Program-made: the position numbers and the translations under genes
Notes under the pieces: generated by a model
Seen by the model: only the letters and a program-made list of their open reading frames with translations
Database searches by the model: none
What the model was told of the DNA's origin: nothing
In this document: positions 1 to 7,349 of the stretch, in pieces
Position numbering within the stretch: the first letter of the stretch is position 1
Layout of the letters: each line of letters opens with the position of its first letter
NCBI GenBank assembly: GCA_038065755.1
Contig: JBBTQJ010000022.1
Coordinates: 1 to 19,537, forward strand
Origin: JBBTQJ01 sp038065755
GTDB taxonomy: Bacteria > Patescibacteriota > Minisyncoccia > Minisyncoccales > Staskawiczbacteraceae
Length of the DNA: 19,537 bases
Reading direction: 5' to 3'

Positions 1-1
1 G

Positions 2-55
2 GAAGAAGAGGAAGAAGAGGAAGAAGAGGAAGAAGAGGAAGAAGAGGAAGAAGAA
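2..55 (+). repeat. 9-bp tandem repeat encoding poly-Glu
   Basis: Five perfect copies of GAAGAAGAG are followed by one variant, GAAGAAGAA. The unit is in phase with the reading frame and encodes only Glu (18 residues), and the array probably continues upstream. It acts as an acidic linker before the beta domains, and unit-length slippage would change its length without breaking the frame. Confidence 0.9.
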
Positions 56-841
56 AATCCTCCATATGCAGAGAACTTAGAAGTTTCTGCCGGATTATAT
101 TGCGCTTATATTCCATCGGCTGGCATAGCTTATTTTAATTGGATTTATCAAGACGACGACGGATTATCTGGCTTTGACGACAATGAAATAAAATTTATAT
201 TACAAATAGACAATGACCAAAACTTTACTTCTCCGGAAATTCAGAGAACGTTTGATAATCTTGACAACCCGCCAGGAACAAATAACCAGCAACCAATTTT
301 GGTAAAAATAAAACCGCCAAGTCAGCCCATTAATTGCCCTGGTTGCGATCATATTTATTATGAAACTCCTTATTATTGGAGGGTAGAAGTATATGAAAAA
401 ACAACCGGCCTTTCTTCCGGCTGGATATATTATGACGATATAGACGGAAGCGATGATTTAGATGGAAATTCAAAAACATACACTTATCCATATAGTCACC
501 CGGCCCCAATTCCAAGTTTTGTTCCTATTCCGGAGATCGCCAGGCCAAATCAGCAAATTTATTTTTACGACTCGTCTGTTTGTTTTGACAACAACCTCAA
601 CTCTTTTTACTGCGACCAATTAATTCCTTCTAATTGCATAGACGGCAAGTGCTATACGTGGAATTTTGGAGACCTCTCAACTTCAAACACAATAGGAAGC
701 GTTTATCACAGCTATGCAGACCCTAATACATATTATGCAAGCCTGCAGGTTTGCGATGATTTTGCCTGCTGTGATATAACAGAAGACGTTTCGGTGAAAA
801 AAGCAGGGTTTCAATTATGGAAAGAAATATCTCCATTTTAA
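2..841 (+). CDS. Partial surface protein with poly-Glu tract, FN3-like segment and PKD domain (5' end outside window)
   Basis: The reading frame is open from the first full codon to the stop at 839-841, so this is the last 279 residues of a longer protein whose start lies upstream. It opens with 18 consecutive Glu. A beta-rich stretch follows that resembles a fibronectin-III strand pattern (YYWRVEVYE, then SGW). The end is a PKD-type domain (about bases 512-800), recognised by WNFGD, HSYADPNTYYASLQVCDD and an even spread of Cys that could form disulfides. The C-terminus reads FQLWKEISPF, a WKEI-type tail I associate with large Parcubacteria exported proteins. An extracellular adhesin or cell-wall-like role is inferred from PKD and FN3 domains; the true function is unknown. 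The in-frame ATG-like start at 299 (TTG) is internal and should not be used. Confidence 0.8.
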   Translation, partial: EEEEEEEEEEEEEEEEEENPPYAENLEVSAGLYCAYIPSAGIAYFNWIYQDDDGLSGFDDNEIKFILQIDNDQNFTSPEIQRTFDNLDNPPGTNNQQPILVKIKPPSQPINCPGCDHIYYETPYYWRVEVYEKTTGLSSGWIYYDDIDGSDDLDGNSKTYTYPYSHPAPIPSFVPIPEIARPNQQIYFYDSSVCFDNNLNSFYCDQLIPSNCIDGKCYTWNFGDLSTSNTIGSVYHSYADPNTYYASLQVCDDFACCDITEDVSVKKAGFQLWKEISPF

Positions 842-843
842 AT

Positions 844-871
844 TTGTTTTTTTTTAAAATTATGCTATATT
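844..871 (+). promoter_or_regulatory. Weak candidate promoter upstream of the toroid protein
   Basis: TTGTTT at 844-849 and TATATT at 866-871 are separated by 16 bases. A start site 6-8 bases downstream would fall at or next to the ATG at 879, giving a leaderless message. Both hexamers are imperfect and the region is T/A-rich, so this may be chance. Confidence 0.25.
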
Positions 872-878
872 ATCTAAT

Positions 879-2201
879 ATGAATATAATAACAAAAAAAA
901 TTATAGAAAATAAAAAAATATTATCTCTGGTTTCATTGGTTATTTTTTTGGTTGCGGTTGCCATGGCCGGAGCGGGGGCTATGATTTTTTATTATTTTAA
1001 ATACGGCGCGGTTTCACAAAACGAAGAACCAAAAACAGAAAACACAAGTACATTTATTATCCCTGAAATAAACAGAGAAATGGTTGTTTGGAAAATAAAC
1101 GAGGGGAAAGAATTTTTATTAAGAGCAGAAAACAAAGAAACCGGCGGTTTTTATAAAATGTACGACGTTTTAAAAGACGATTTTGGAAAACAAGTTCACA
1201 CTGTTTATTCGGCCTCAATTGTTTACACTTTTTTAAAAATTTACGAGTTTGACAAAGACCAGAGGATACAAGACAACATTGGCAAGTGGGCAGACTTTCT
1301 TCTTTCAATGCAAAACCAAGACAAAAAAGACAAAAGATACGGCGCTTTTTCTTATTCTTATGATTTAGAGAAAAAAGAAAAAGAAAAAAAATATGTTGTG
1401 GGAACATCTGCTTTAAACATTCTTACTTTGTTAAAATTATATGAGTCAAACACAGACCAGAGATATTTAGAAGCTTCTAAATTAGCAGGGGATTGGCTGA
1501 TAACCATGCAAGAAGAAGACGGGGGAATGAAACAATATGCAAGATACGACGAATCAAAACAGAAATGGGTTTTCGCGACAAAAGAGTCATTTTTATACGA
1601 CGGCCAGGTTTTAACCGCCTTATCAAGGCTTTATAAAAAAACAGGCGAAAAAAAATATTACAATTCAGCTGAAAAAATTGCTAAGCGCTTAGCAGAACTA
1701 TATGAAGAAAAGAGGGGTTATATTGTTGACGAAGTGAGAACAGAAAATCCAATATCAAACTCCTGGGTGGTAATGTCTTTGACAGAATTTTACAAAAACG
1801 CCAACCCAAATAAACGATACAAAGATATTGTTTTTGAATTAGCTGAAAAAATTGCAAAAAACCAAAAAACAAATTCAAAAAATCTTTTGAACCAGGGTAT
1901 GTGGAACGGAGCTTATTCTACAAGCGGCGTTGGGTGGATATCTGAAGTAATGACAGAAATTTATCAATTTTGTTTAGAAGAGAAAACAGGAGATTGCGAA
2001 AAATACAAAAACGCCGCCATTTCAGCGACAAGATGGCTTATGCAAAACACTTATTCAAAAGACAATAATCCCTCTTATCTTAAGAATCCCGCAATGGCCA
2101 ACGGAGGAATTTATTGGAATTCTAAAAACTTATACGTAAGAACCGACTCCAACTGCCACGGCCTCAACAGCTACATCGGCATAGTCAACGAAATAGAATA
2201 A
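879..2201 (+). CDS. Membrane-anchored alpha/alpha-toroid (six-hairpin-like) protein
   Basis: 440 residues. A single N-terminal membrane segment (about residues 13-40, with basic Lys before it) suggests a signal anchor with the rest outside. The body is a run of amphipathic helical hairpins with recurring YxxA...A..LL..Q and GG motifs: WADFLLSMQNQ, LAGDWLITMQEEDGGM, GQVLTALSRLYKKTGEKKYYNSAEKIAKRL, SNSWVVMSLTEFYK and TRWLMQNTY. This pattern is typical of (alpha/alpha)6 barrels such as six-hairpin glycosidases, AGE-type epimerases or glucuronyl C5-epimerase C-terminal domains. A carbohydrate-active role is inferred; I cannot assign catalytic acids. It may share a message with the pseudopilin-like gene 16 bases downstream. 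No Shine-Dalgarno sequence precedes the ATG. Confidence 0.7.
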   Translation: MNIITKKIIENKKILSLVSLVIFLVAVAMAGAGAMIFYYFKYGAVSQNEEPKTENTSTFIIPEINREMVVWKINEGKEFLLRAENKETGGFYKMYDVLKDDFGKQVHTVYSASIVYTFLKIYEFDKDQRIQDNIGKWADFLLSMQNQDKKDKRYGAFSYSYDLEKKEKEKKYVVGTSALNILTLLKLYESNTDQRYLEASKLAGDWLITMQEEDGGMKQYARYDESKQKWVFATKESFLYDGQVLTALSRLYKKTGEKKYYNSAEKIAKRLAELYEEKRGYIVDEVRTENPISNSWVVMSLTEFYKNANPNKRYKDIVFELAEKIAKNQKTNSKNLLNQGMWNGAYSTSGVGWISEVMTEIYQFCLEEKTGDCEKYKNAAISATRWLMQNTYSKDNNPSYLKNPAMANGGIYWNSKNLYVRTDSNCHGLNSYIGIVNEIE

Positions 2202-2217
2202 TAAAAACATAAGTACT

Positions 2218-2724
2218 ATGATTAATTTTAAAGATAAAATAATTTGGTCGTTGATAATTTTACTTATTCTTTTTGCCATCGGACTTTCGCTGGTGATTAT
2301 AATAAAAATGGGAACAGAAAAAGGAGCAAGAGATACAGAAAGAATACAAGAATTAAAACAGGTTCAGTCTGCTTTAGAATCATATTACAAACAAGCAAAA
2401 TTATATCCTCAGGGAACTTTTTTTAGCATTTGGGACAGCAATTATAGTCATAACACAAATTATTGGAGCGGCGGTGAAGAACCTTGGTCAACAGCTTTTT
2501 ACGACGCTTTAGTGGGAAATGGTTATTTAGATTCGCTTCCCTTGGACCCGGCAAACAGTGAAGGCGGCGATGAAAATTATTTGGGTGACGCGCCAGTTAC
2601 TGATCAAGGATATATTTATTGGTCAGATAACGGGCAACATTATATTTTGGGAACTAATTTAGAAAAAGGAGGTGTTTCTCCCGACAACTGGGGGAATTAC
2701 CAAATTAAAGGCGGAAAATGGTAA
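2218..2724 (+). CDS. Pseudopilin-like protein lacking a canonical prepilin cleavage motif
   Basis: 168 residues. A hydrophobic helix (about 8-30) runs into KGARDTERIQELKQVQSALESYYKQAKLYP, which matches the alpha-helix plus YP pattern of G-type pseudopilins and type IV pilins of Parcubacteria (RD..R..DL..I..AL..YY.....YP). The C-terminal part (GNGYLDSLPLDPAN, YIYWSDNGQHYILGTNLE) also fits the pseudopilin C-terminal pattern of D/P-rich loops. However, the usual G-FTLIELLVVIAI prepilin peptidase site is absent; the helix instead starts IIWSLIILLILF. It may be an anchored, unprocessed pilin relative. It follows the toroid gene by 16 bases and is closed by the terminator at 2758-2795. Confidence 0.7.
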   Translation: MINFKDKIIWSLIILLILFAIGLSLVIIIKMGTEKGARDTERIQELKQVQSALESYYKQAKLYPQGTFFSIWDSNYSHNTNYWSGGEEPWSTAFYDALVGNGYLDSLPLDPANSEGGDENYLGDAPVTDQGYIYWSDNGQHYILGTNLEKGGVSPDNWGNYQIKGGKW

Positions 2725-2757
2725 ATTAGTAATAATAAATTTTTGTTTTTATAATAC

Positions 2758-2795
2758 AAAACAGCTGAAATAAATTCAGCTGTTTTGATTTTTTA
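2758..2795 (+). terminator. Rho-independent-type hairpin between convergent genes
   Basis: A perfect 12-bp stem (AAAACAGCTGAA pairing with TTCAGCTGTTTT) closes a 5-base loop and is followed by GATTTTTTAG. It sits between the ends of the + strand pseudopilin-like gene and the - strand deacetylase gene, so it may stop transcription in both directions. The T-tract is better on the + strand. Confidence 0.8.
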
Positions 2796-2801
2796 GTAAT
2801 T

Positions 2802-3584
2802 TTAATTAAGTAAACTTTCCAAAACTATAAAAGATTCTTTTTTAAATTTTTGAATAAATTTTTCAATATCTTCTATAAATGGTTTTCCGGTGCGAAAATT
2901 ATAATAAAAAGGCACGAATTTGCTTTCCATTTTAACAAATTCCCAGGGATGAAAATAGATAATCGGAATCGCTCCCTTTTTTAAAGAACCTTTGCAAGCA
3001 GAGATTACTCTGTTTATGCCAAACAATCTGATAAACACCCAGCTTATTGGTAGACGAAAAAAGCTGACAGAAGCGGGTATTTCTATAATGTTGCTGTTTT
3101 TTAGAGGTTTAAAAATTTTAGTTGGCTTATTTAAGTTGTTATAATATCCGGGCAGATAACAAGGGTGTAGAGAACTGTCGTATTTAAAATTTAAACTATC
3201 TAATATCTCAATCAATTTTTCTGAATACTGCATTTGCGGGGAGCGAAAACCCCGAATATTTTTTTGTGTTATTTTTTCTAAGATTTCTTTCGCCTTAATT
3301 ATATCTTGTTTTATATCCAAATTTTTATTGCCCCTGTAGAAATGGTTGTAGCCATGGCAGGCAATTTCGTGGCCCATTTTTTGAATAAGTTTGACTTGCT
3401 CTGGCTCCCTTTCTGCAAAATATCCGGTTACAAAAAATGTGGCTTTTATATTATATTTATCAAATAAATCTAAAATAACCTCATTTCCTTTTTTACTGAA
3501 AGAAGTCTCGCCGTTTTCTTTAACTGTTTTACCCTCAAGCAAGGGGCAATCCCATTCTTCACAATCTATTGTTAGGGCAATCAT
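2802..3584 (-). CDS. Polysaccharide deacetylase, NodB homology (CE4-like)
   Basis: 260 residues. The NodB motifs appear in order: TIDCEEW (residues 5-11, catalytic Asp7 replacing the usual TFDDG), KATFFVTGYF (48-57), HEIACHGYNH (72-81, metal-binding His77 and His81), RGFRSPQ (111-117), and YFHPWE (210-215). The TID.E start and the late HPWE resemble the deacetylases that accompany exopolysaccharide clusters (XrtA-associated/DUF3473 type). The likely reaction is metal-dependent removal of N-acetyl groups from a surface glycan. There is no signal peptide, so it may act in the cytoplasm on a lipid-linked intermediate or be exported by another route. It is the last gene of the - strand operon and its ATG overlaps the TGA of the previous gene (ATGA). 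Confidence 0.88.
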   Translation of the reverse strand: MIALTIDCEEWDCPLLEGKTVKENGETSFSKKGNEVILDLFDKYNIKATFFVTGYFAEREPEQVKLIQKMGHEIACHGYNHFYRGNKNLDIKQDIIKAKEILEKITQKNIRGFRSPQMQYSEKLIEILDSLNFKYDSSLHPCYLPGYYNNLNKPTKIFKPLKNSNIIEIPASVSFFRLPISWVFIRLFGINRVISACKGSLKKGAIPIIYFHPWEFVKMESKFVPFYYNFRTGKPFIEDIEKFIQKFKKESFIVLESLLN

Positions 3585-3955
3585 TTTATTTTTTTTAGTT
3601 TAAATATAAATAAATTTTTAATTTTTTCCATTACGATAATTTGGTAGTTTTCAGGGATATTTTTAGTATCCATTAAAATTAACCAGTAATTATCTAAATT
3701 ATCAGTTGACTTGGCAATATTGAATTCTCGGAATCTGCCGTAATCAGTGGCATAATTTTTTAACCAGCTGGGATTAAAAATAATTGGTTCATCATTATAT
3801 TTTTTAGAATTAATTAAATATTGTTTTACCTGGTCCCATGTGGAATAATTAGGTTTTTCAAGATAAATATTATATTTATATAAAATAATCGGAACAATAA
3901 TCAGACAGTAGACGATGATAAAAATAGGAATTATTTTTTTTAATCTGTCTTTCAT
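3581..3955 (-). CDS. Small membrane-anchored protein, detached GT-C periplasmic-domain-like (copy 2)
   Basis: 124 residues with one N-terminal membrane helix (about 8-27) and a short soluble part. It is a clear paralogue of the 129-residue protein at 5807-6196: both share IIPIFII-type anchors, Y.YLxKP, W.Q.KQY.I.S..Y..EP...P.WLK.YA, YWLI.M...IP.NYQI and KNLF.FKL.K. The soluble part (W..VKQYL, then YWLI, then LFIFKL) resembles the C-terminal region of GT39-type transferases, including the one encoded at 7350-9806 (NWKGAASFLQ, DDIWIIR, IKIFHLTRK). I infer that it is a stand-alone domain that partners the GT-C protein encoded just upstream, with which it overlaps by ATGA. No enzymatic motif is visible. 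Confidence 0.75.
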   Translation of the reverse strand: MKDRLKKIIPIFIIVYCLIIVPIILYKYNIYLEKPNYSTWDQVKQYLINSKKYNDEPIIFNPSWLKNYATDYGRFREFNIAKSTDNLDNYWLILMDTKNIPENYQIIVMEKIKNLFIFKLKKIK

Positions 3956-5097
3956 TTTCTTGTTAATATTAAAAATAAATTTAAAACTATTGTGTAGTTA
4001 ATCAAAAAAAACGAGCTTATTATTTTTGTTTTTAAATTTTTTATATTTGAGGCAATATAATACAGCATTGCAAACCAGGCAATTGACGGCAGATATAAAT
4101 ATCTTCCCAAATCATAAATATCGCGAAAATTAGAAAAGATGAATATTGCAATTGATAAAGCCAGCCATATTGTAAGAAATAATAATTTTTTATCTCTCAG
4201 TCCATAATAAATTAAGAAAGGCAATAAAAATAAAATAAACATCGCCAATGTTATTTTAGCGATATGAGAGGCAGGAATTATAGTAATCATATAATTAACA
4301 TAATCAAGGAAGCGGTATAACATATGCGCCCCAAAGTTTATACCGCCAAAGCTGGTTATTACCGCAGAACCATTCATTCTAGCAAAGGTGATTAAAATTA
4401 TTGGCAGAGACAATATTAAATATGGCAATAAAATTAGGTCGGGTTTTATAAATTTAAAAATTTTCTCTCTTTGAATTATAATATAATAAGCCAGCAAAAT
4501 AGGAATTGTGAATATAGCTATTTCTTTTGTAAATGTTCCGAGAAAAAAACTTAATAACGATAAAAAATAAAAGAAAGTATTTTTTGTTTGAAAATATTTT
4601 ATTACTGACAATAATGCAGATAATACTAAAAAAATAGTCAGTCCCTGATTAATTCCAGAGGCTATCCACCCCACAGTTAGGAAGTTTAAATAATAAATTG
4701 TGAAACTTAAAGTTGCTAAAAACGAGAAAAGATTATTTTTAATGAATGCTTTTAATAAAAAAAAGACAATCATGGTATTTATTATATGAATCAAAGTGCA
4801 AAGCAAATGATAAAAAAAATGGTTTTTATCATAATTGGTTGCCATTTGCCTCCAAACAAGCAGTATAACAGGATTAAAGTAGGCAGAAGTTGGGCCGCCT
4901 CCTTGAGAAAAATATTTGTAGTCGATGATTTTTTTAAATGTATTTCTATTCTGTGCCTCCCTGTATAATTCCATAACATCATATCCGCCAAGTTTAGTTT
5001 TAAAATGAGGACTGTATAAAAAAATAATAGAAGATATTAAAACCAATAAAATCAGTGAAGTTTTTAAAACATCAGTTTTATTAATTTGATTAGCCAT
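3952..5097 (-). CDS. Multi-pass GT-C-type glycosyltransferase-like protein (copy 2)
   Basis: 381 residues with around ten hydrophobic segments. The pattern is that of TMTC/PMT-like GT-C enzymes: a first extracellular loop ending YFSQGGG...YFNPVILLVW, FFYHLLCTLIHIINTMIVFFL, GTFTKEIAIFTIPILLAYY (the K-E motif), and GRYLYLPSIAWFAML. It is a paralogue of the protein at 6193-7341 along its whole length. In the first loop, where GT-C enzymes carry catalytic acidic residues, this copy has only GGYDVMEL (Asp40 and Glu43), whereas copy 1 has DDED. It would transfer a sugar from a polyprenyl phosphate to an acceptor outside the membrane. It overlaps the upstream GT2 gene by 8 bases and the downstream small protein by 4. 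Confidence 0.72.
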   Translation of the reverse strand: MANQINKTDVLKTSLILLVLISSIIFLYSPHFKTKLGGYDVMELYREAQNRNTFKKIIDYKYFSQGGGPTSAYFNPVILLVWRQMATNYDKNHFFYHLLCTLIHIINTMIVFFLLKAFIKNNLFSFLATLSFTIYYLNFLTVGWIASGINQGLTIFLVLSALLSVIKYFQTKNTFFYFLSLLSFFLGTFTKEIAIFTIPILLAYYIIIQREKIFKFIKPDLILLPYLILSLPIILITFARMNGSAVITSFGGINFGAHMLYRFLDYVNYMITIIPASHIAKITLAMFILFLLPFLIYYGLRDKKLLFLTIWLALSIAIFIFSNFRDIYDLGRYLYLPSIAWFAMLYYIASNIKNLKTKIISSFFLINYTIVLNLFLILTRK

Positions 5098-5791
5098 TTT
5101 TAATCAGTTTATTTTTAGAAAATCTAAGTTTTAAGCAATCTATTACGGTGCGGTAAGTTATTTTTAGCGAGCACTTTGATTTACCGGCAATTCTTTTTTG
5201 CACATTTATCGGATAAGTTATAACTGGAACTCCTTGCATTTTAAAACCCAGCAATGTTTCAATTTCAATCATTCCGTATCCGTATCTAAAGTTTATTTTT
5301 TCCAAATATTTTCTTCTCATTAATTTTAAAGAATTGTGGTCTTTTACTTTTATATCAAACAATAGAGAAATATAGGCGTTATAAATAAAAGACATTATTT
5401 TTCTAAGCGGGCTGTTATATTTTATTTTTTTAATAGGCGACCCCATAACGAAATCAAGATTGTTTTCTTTTGCGTAACCATACATTTTAAAAAGGTCTTG
5501 GGGCGGGTATTGGAGATCGGCGTCAAGAAAGGAAACAAAGTCATTTTCTGACATTTTAAAACCTTCTCTTATGGCGCCTGAATAACCTTTATTCTTTTCG
5601 TAAAATGCATATTTTATTTTTTGGTTTTTTTCTATAAGTTCAAGAATTATTTGATGGGAGTTATCTGTGCTGCCGTCGTTAACAAAAATCAGCTCATAGT
5701 CTGAGTTTTTAAAAGTTTCAGTTATCTGCAAAAAACATTCTTTTAAGCAGTCTTCTTCATTGTAAACAGGCACTACGATAGAAATGCTCAT
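5090..5791 (-). CDS. Family 2 glycosyltransferase, polyprenyl-phosphate-sugar synthase type
   Basis: 233 residues, no membrane segment. The GT-A fold is marked by SIVVPVYNEEDCL (3-15), IFVNDGSTDNS (35-45), KNKGYSGAIREGF (67-78), and the metal-binding DADLQYPP (90-97). The length and the K.GYSGAIR.GF and DADLQYPPQ motifs fit DPM1/GtrB-like enzymes that load a sugar from a nucleotide donor onto polyprenyl phosphate in the cytoplasm. It lies between the two GT-C/small-protein pairs, which suggests that it supplies their lipid-linked donor. The start at 5791 lies 15 bases after the upstream stop. Confidence 0.9.
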   Translation of the reverse strand: MSISIVVPVYNEEDCLKECFLQITETFKNSDYELIFVNDGSTDNSHQIILELIEKNQKIKYAFYEKNKGYSGAIREGFKMSENDFVSFLDADLQYPPQDLFKMYGYAKENNLDFVMGSPIKKIKYNSPLRKIMSFIYNAYISLLFDIKVKDHNSLKLMRRKYLEKINFRYGYGMIEIETLLGFKMQGVPVITYPINVQKRIAGKSKCSLKITYRTVIDCLKLRFSKNKLIKNG

Positions 5792-5806
5792 ATAATTAAT
5801 TTAAGA

Positions 5807-6196
5807 TTAAGGCGATGTGATTTTTTCTAATTTAAATACGAATAAATTTTTAAACTCCTTAGTCGCAACTATTTGATAATTTTTTGGAATATAATTTTTA
5901 TTCATAGAAATCAGCCAATAGGTATTAAAATTGTTATTTTTTTTGGCAATATTTAAATTTAAAGGCAATCCTCGACCCGTATTGATATTAATAACAGCAT
6001 AAGGTTTTAACCAATTGGGATAAAGAACAACAGGCTCATTTTTATAATTTCCAGAAGTAATAAAATATTGTTTTATTTGGGCCCAATCAAAACCAATTGG
6101 TTTTCTTAAATAAAAACTATACTTATATAGAATAACAATAATCAGACAATAAATAATTATAAATATTGGCAAAAAAATTTTCAATTTATTTTTCAT
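5807..6196 (-). CDS. Small membrane-anchored protein, detached GT-C periplasmic-domain-like (copy 1)
   Basis: 129 residues; one N-terminal helix (about 7-25) and a soluble domain of about 100 residues with FDWAQIKQYFITSGNY, EPVVLYPNWLKPYA, FNTYWLISM and KNLFVFKLEK. It is the paralogue of the protein at 3581-3955 and follows its GT-C partner with the same 4-base overlap, so the pair moves as a unit. It resembles the terminal extracytoplasmic region of GT39-like enzymes without their membrane part. A role as a partner subunit of the GT-C protein is inference. Confidence 0.75.
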   Translation of the reverse strand: MKNKLKIFLPIFIIIYCLIIVILYKYSFYLRKPIGFDWAQIKQYFITSGNYKNEPVVLYPNWLKPYAVININTGRGLPLNLNIAKKNNNFNTYWLISMNKNYIPKNYQIVATKEFKNLFVFKLEKITSP

Positions 6197-7341
6197 TTTC
6201 CCGTTAGTATTAAAAATAAATTAAAAACAATAGTATAGTTAACTAAAAAGAAAGAAGCTATTATTCTCGCTTTCATTTTTTTTATATTTGAAACTATATA
6301 ATATAACAATATAAACCAAACCATTGATGGCAAATATAAATATCGAGATGAATTATAAACATAATTAAAATTAAGAAAAATAGGGGTAGAAACTAACAAT
6401 AACAACCAAACCGTAAGAAATAATAAATTTTTATTTTTTAATCCAAAATAAATAAGAACAAAAAACAACGATAAAGAGAATGCGGAGGTTAATAATTCAA
6501 TATTAAAAGATACAGGAATAATTGTAATAAGAAAATTAATGTAATCAATGAGGCGATAAAATGCGCCTATACTTAAATCAAACCCAGAGCCTGCCGCCGC
6601 TAAAGGAATCATTCTTGGTCTGATAATAGTAATTAAAATTATAGGCAAAGATAATATAATATATGGAATAATAAAAAGGTCAGTTTTTATAAACTTTAAC
6701 TCTTTTTTTCTTTGAAGAATAAGATAATAGGCAAACAATATTGGAACCGAAAAAACTGTTATTTCTTTTACAAATGTTCCGGAAAAAAATAATAATAACG
6801 ATAAAATATAGAAAAAAATCTTTTTTGTTTTAAAGTATTCTATTATTGAAAGAAATGTAGTTAACATAAAAAAAGCAGTTAATCCCCATGTAATTCCGGA
6901 AGCCACCCATTTCAATGTGTTAAAATTCAAAAAGAAAACCGCAAAACTTAAAGCTGCTAAAAAAGAAAATAATTTATTTTTAATAAATTTATTAGCAAGA
7001 AAAAAAACAATAATAGTATTGATCAAATGTATAAAATTACAAAGAAAATGCCACAAATATGGCTCTTCTCCAAAATTAACCCATGCATAATACCAAAACA
7101 TTAATTGGAAAGGGCTATAATTAATATTAACATTTCTATGAGAAAAATATTGAATATCAAAAAATTTTCCTAGAGTGGCTCTTGTTATGCCCTCCATAAT
7201 CCATGGTATGCTATCTTCATCGTCCAGCTTTTCATTAAGGTAAGGATTATAAATATTATGTATAAAAAAAATTGAAAAAGCTAAAATTGCTAAAATTAAG
7301 GAAATTTTAAAATTATTATTTTTTAGAATCTTGTTTATCAT
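6193..7341 (-). CDS. Multi-pass GT-C-type glycosyltransferase-like protein (copy 1)
   Basis: 382 residues with around ten membrane segments. The first extracytoplasmic loop has an acidic cluster (KLDDEDS, Asp40-Asp43), as expected for the catalytic/metal-binding loop of GT-C enzymes. It then has YSPFQLMFWYYAWVNFGEEP, FLCNFIHLINTIIVFFL, GTFVKEITVFSVPILFAYY and SRYLYLPSMVWFILL, a combination known from TMTC-type O-mannosyltransferases and PMT relatives. It is probably a polyprenyl-phosphate-dependent transferase; the sugar and acceptor cannot be read from the sequence. It starts 8 bases after the stop of the GT39-like gene and overlaps its small partner by 4 bases. It is shorter than typical PMT/TMTC proteins because the C-terminal soluble domain is encoded separately. 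Confidence 0.73.
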   Translation of the reverse strand: MINKILKNNNFKISLILAILAFSIFFIHNIYNPYLNEKLDDEDSIPWIMEGITRATLGKFFDIQYFSHRNVNINYSPFQLMFWYYAWVNFGEEPYLWHFLCNFIHLINTIIVFFLANKFIKNKLFSFLAALSFAVFFLNFNTLKWVASGITWGLTAFFMLTTFLSIIEYFKTKKIFFYILSLLLFFSGTFVKEITVFSVPILFAYYLILQRKKELKFIKTDLFIIPYIILSLPIILITIIRPRMIPLAAAGSGFDLSIGAFYRLIDYINFLITIIPVSFNIELLTSAFSLSLFFVLIYFGLKNKNLLFLTVWLLLLVSTPIFLNFNYVYNSSRYLYLPSMVWFILLYYIVSNIKKMKARIIASFFLVNYTIVFNLFLILTGK

Positions 7342-7349
7342 TTTTTTAA

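Noticed and set aside
1..60. CRISPR-like array
   Set aside because: Nine-base units without spacers, in frame with a coding sequence: a microsatellite, not CRISPR.
842..878. Terminator after the first gene
   Set aside because: There is a T-run but no stable G/C-containing stem before it.
1057..1407. 116-codon open frame on the - strand within the toroid gene
   Set aside because: Antisense shadow, Phe/Leu/Cys-rich because of Lys/Glu-rich codons on the + strand; no motif.
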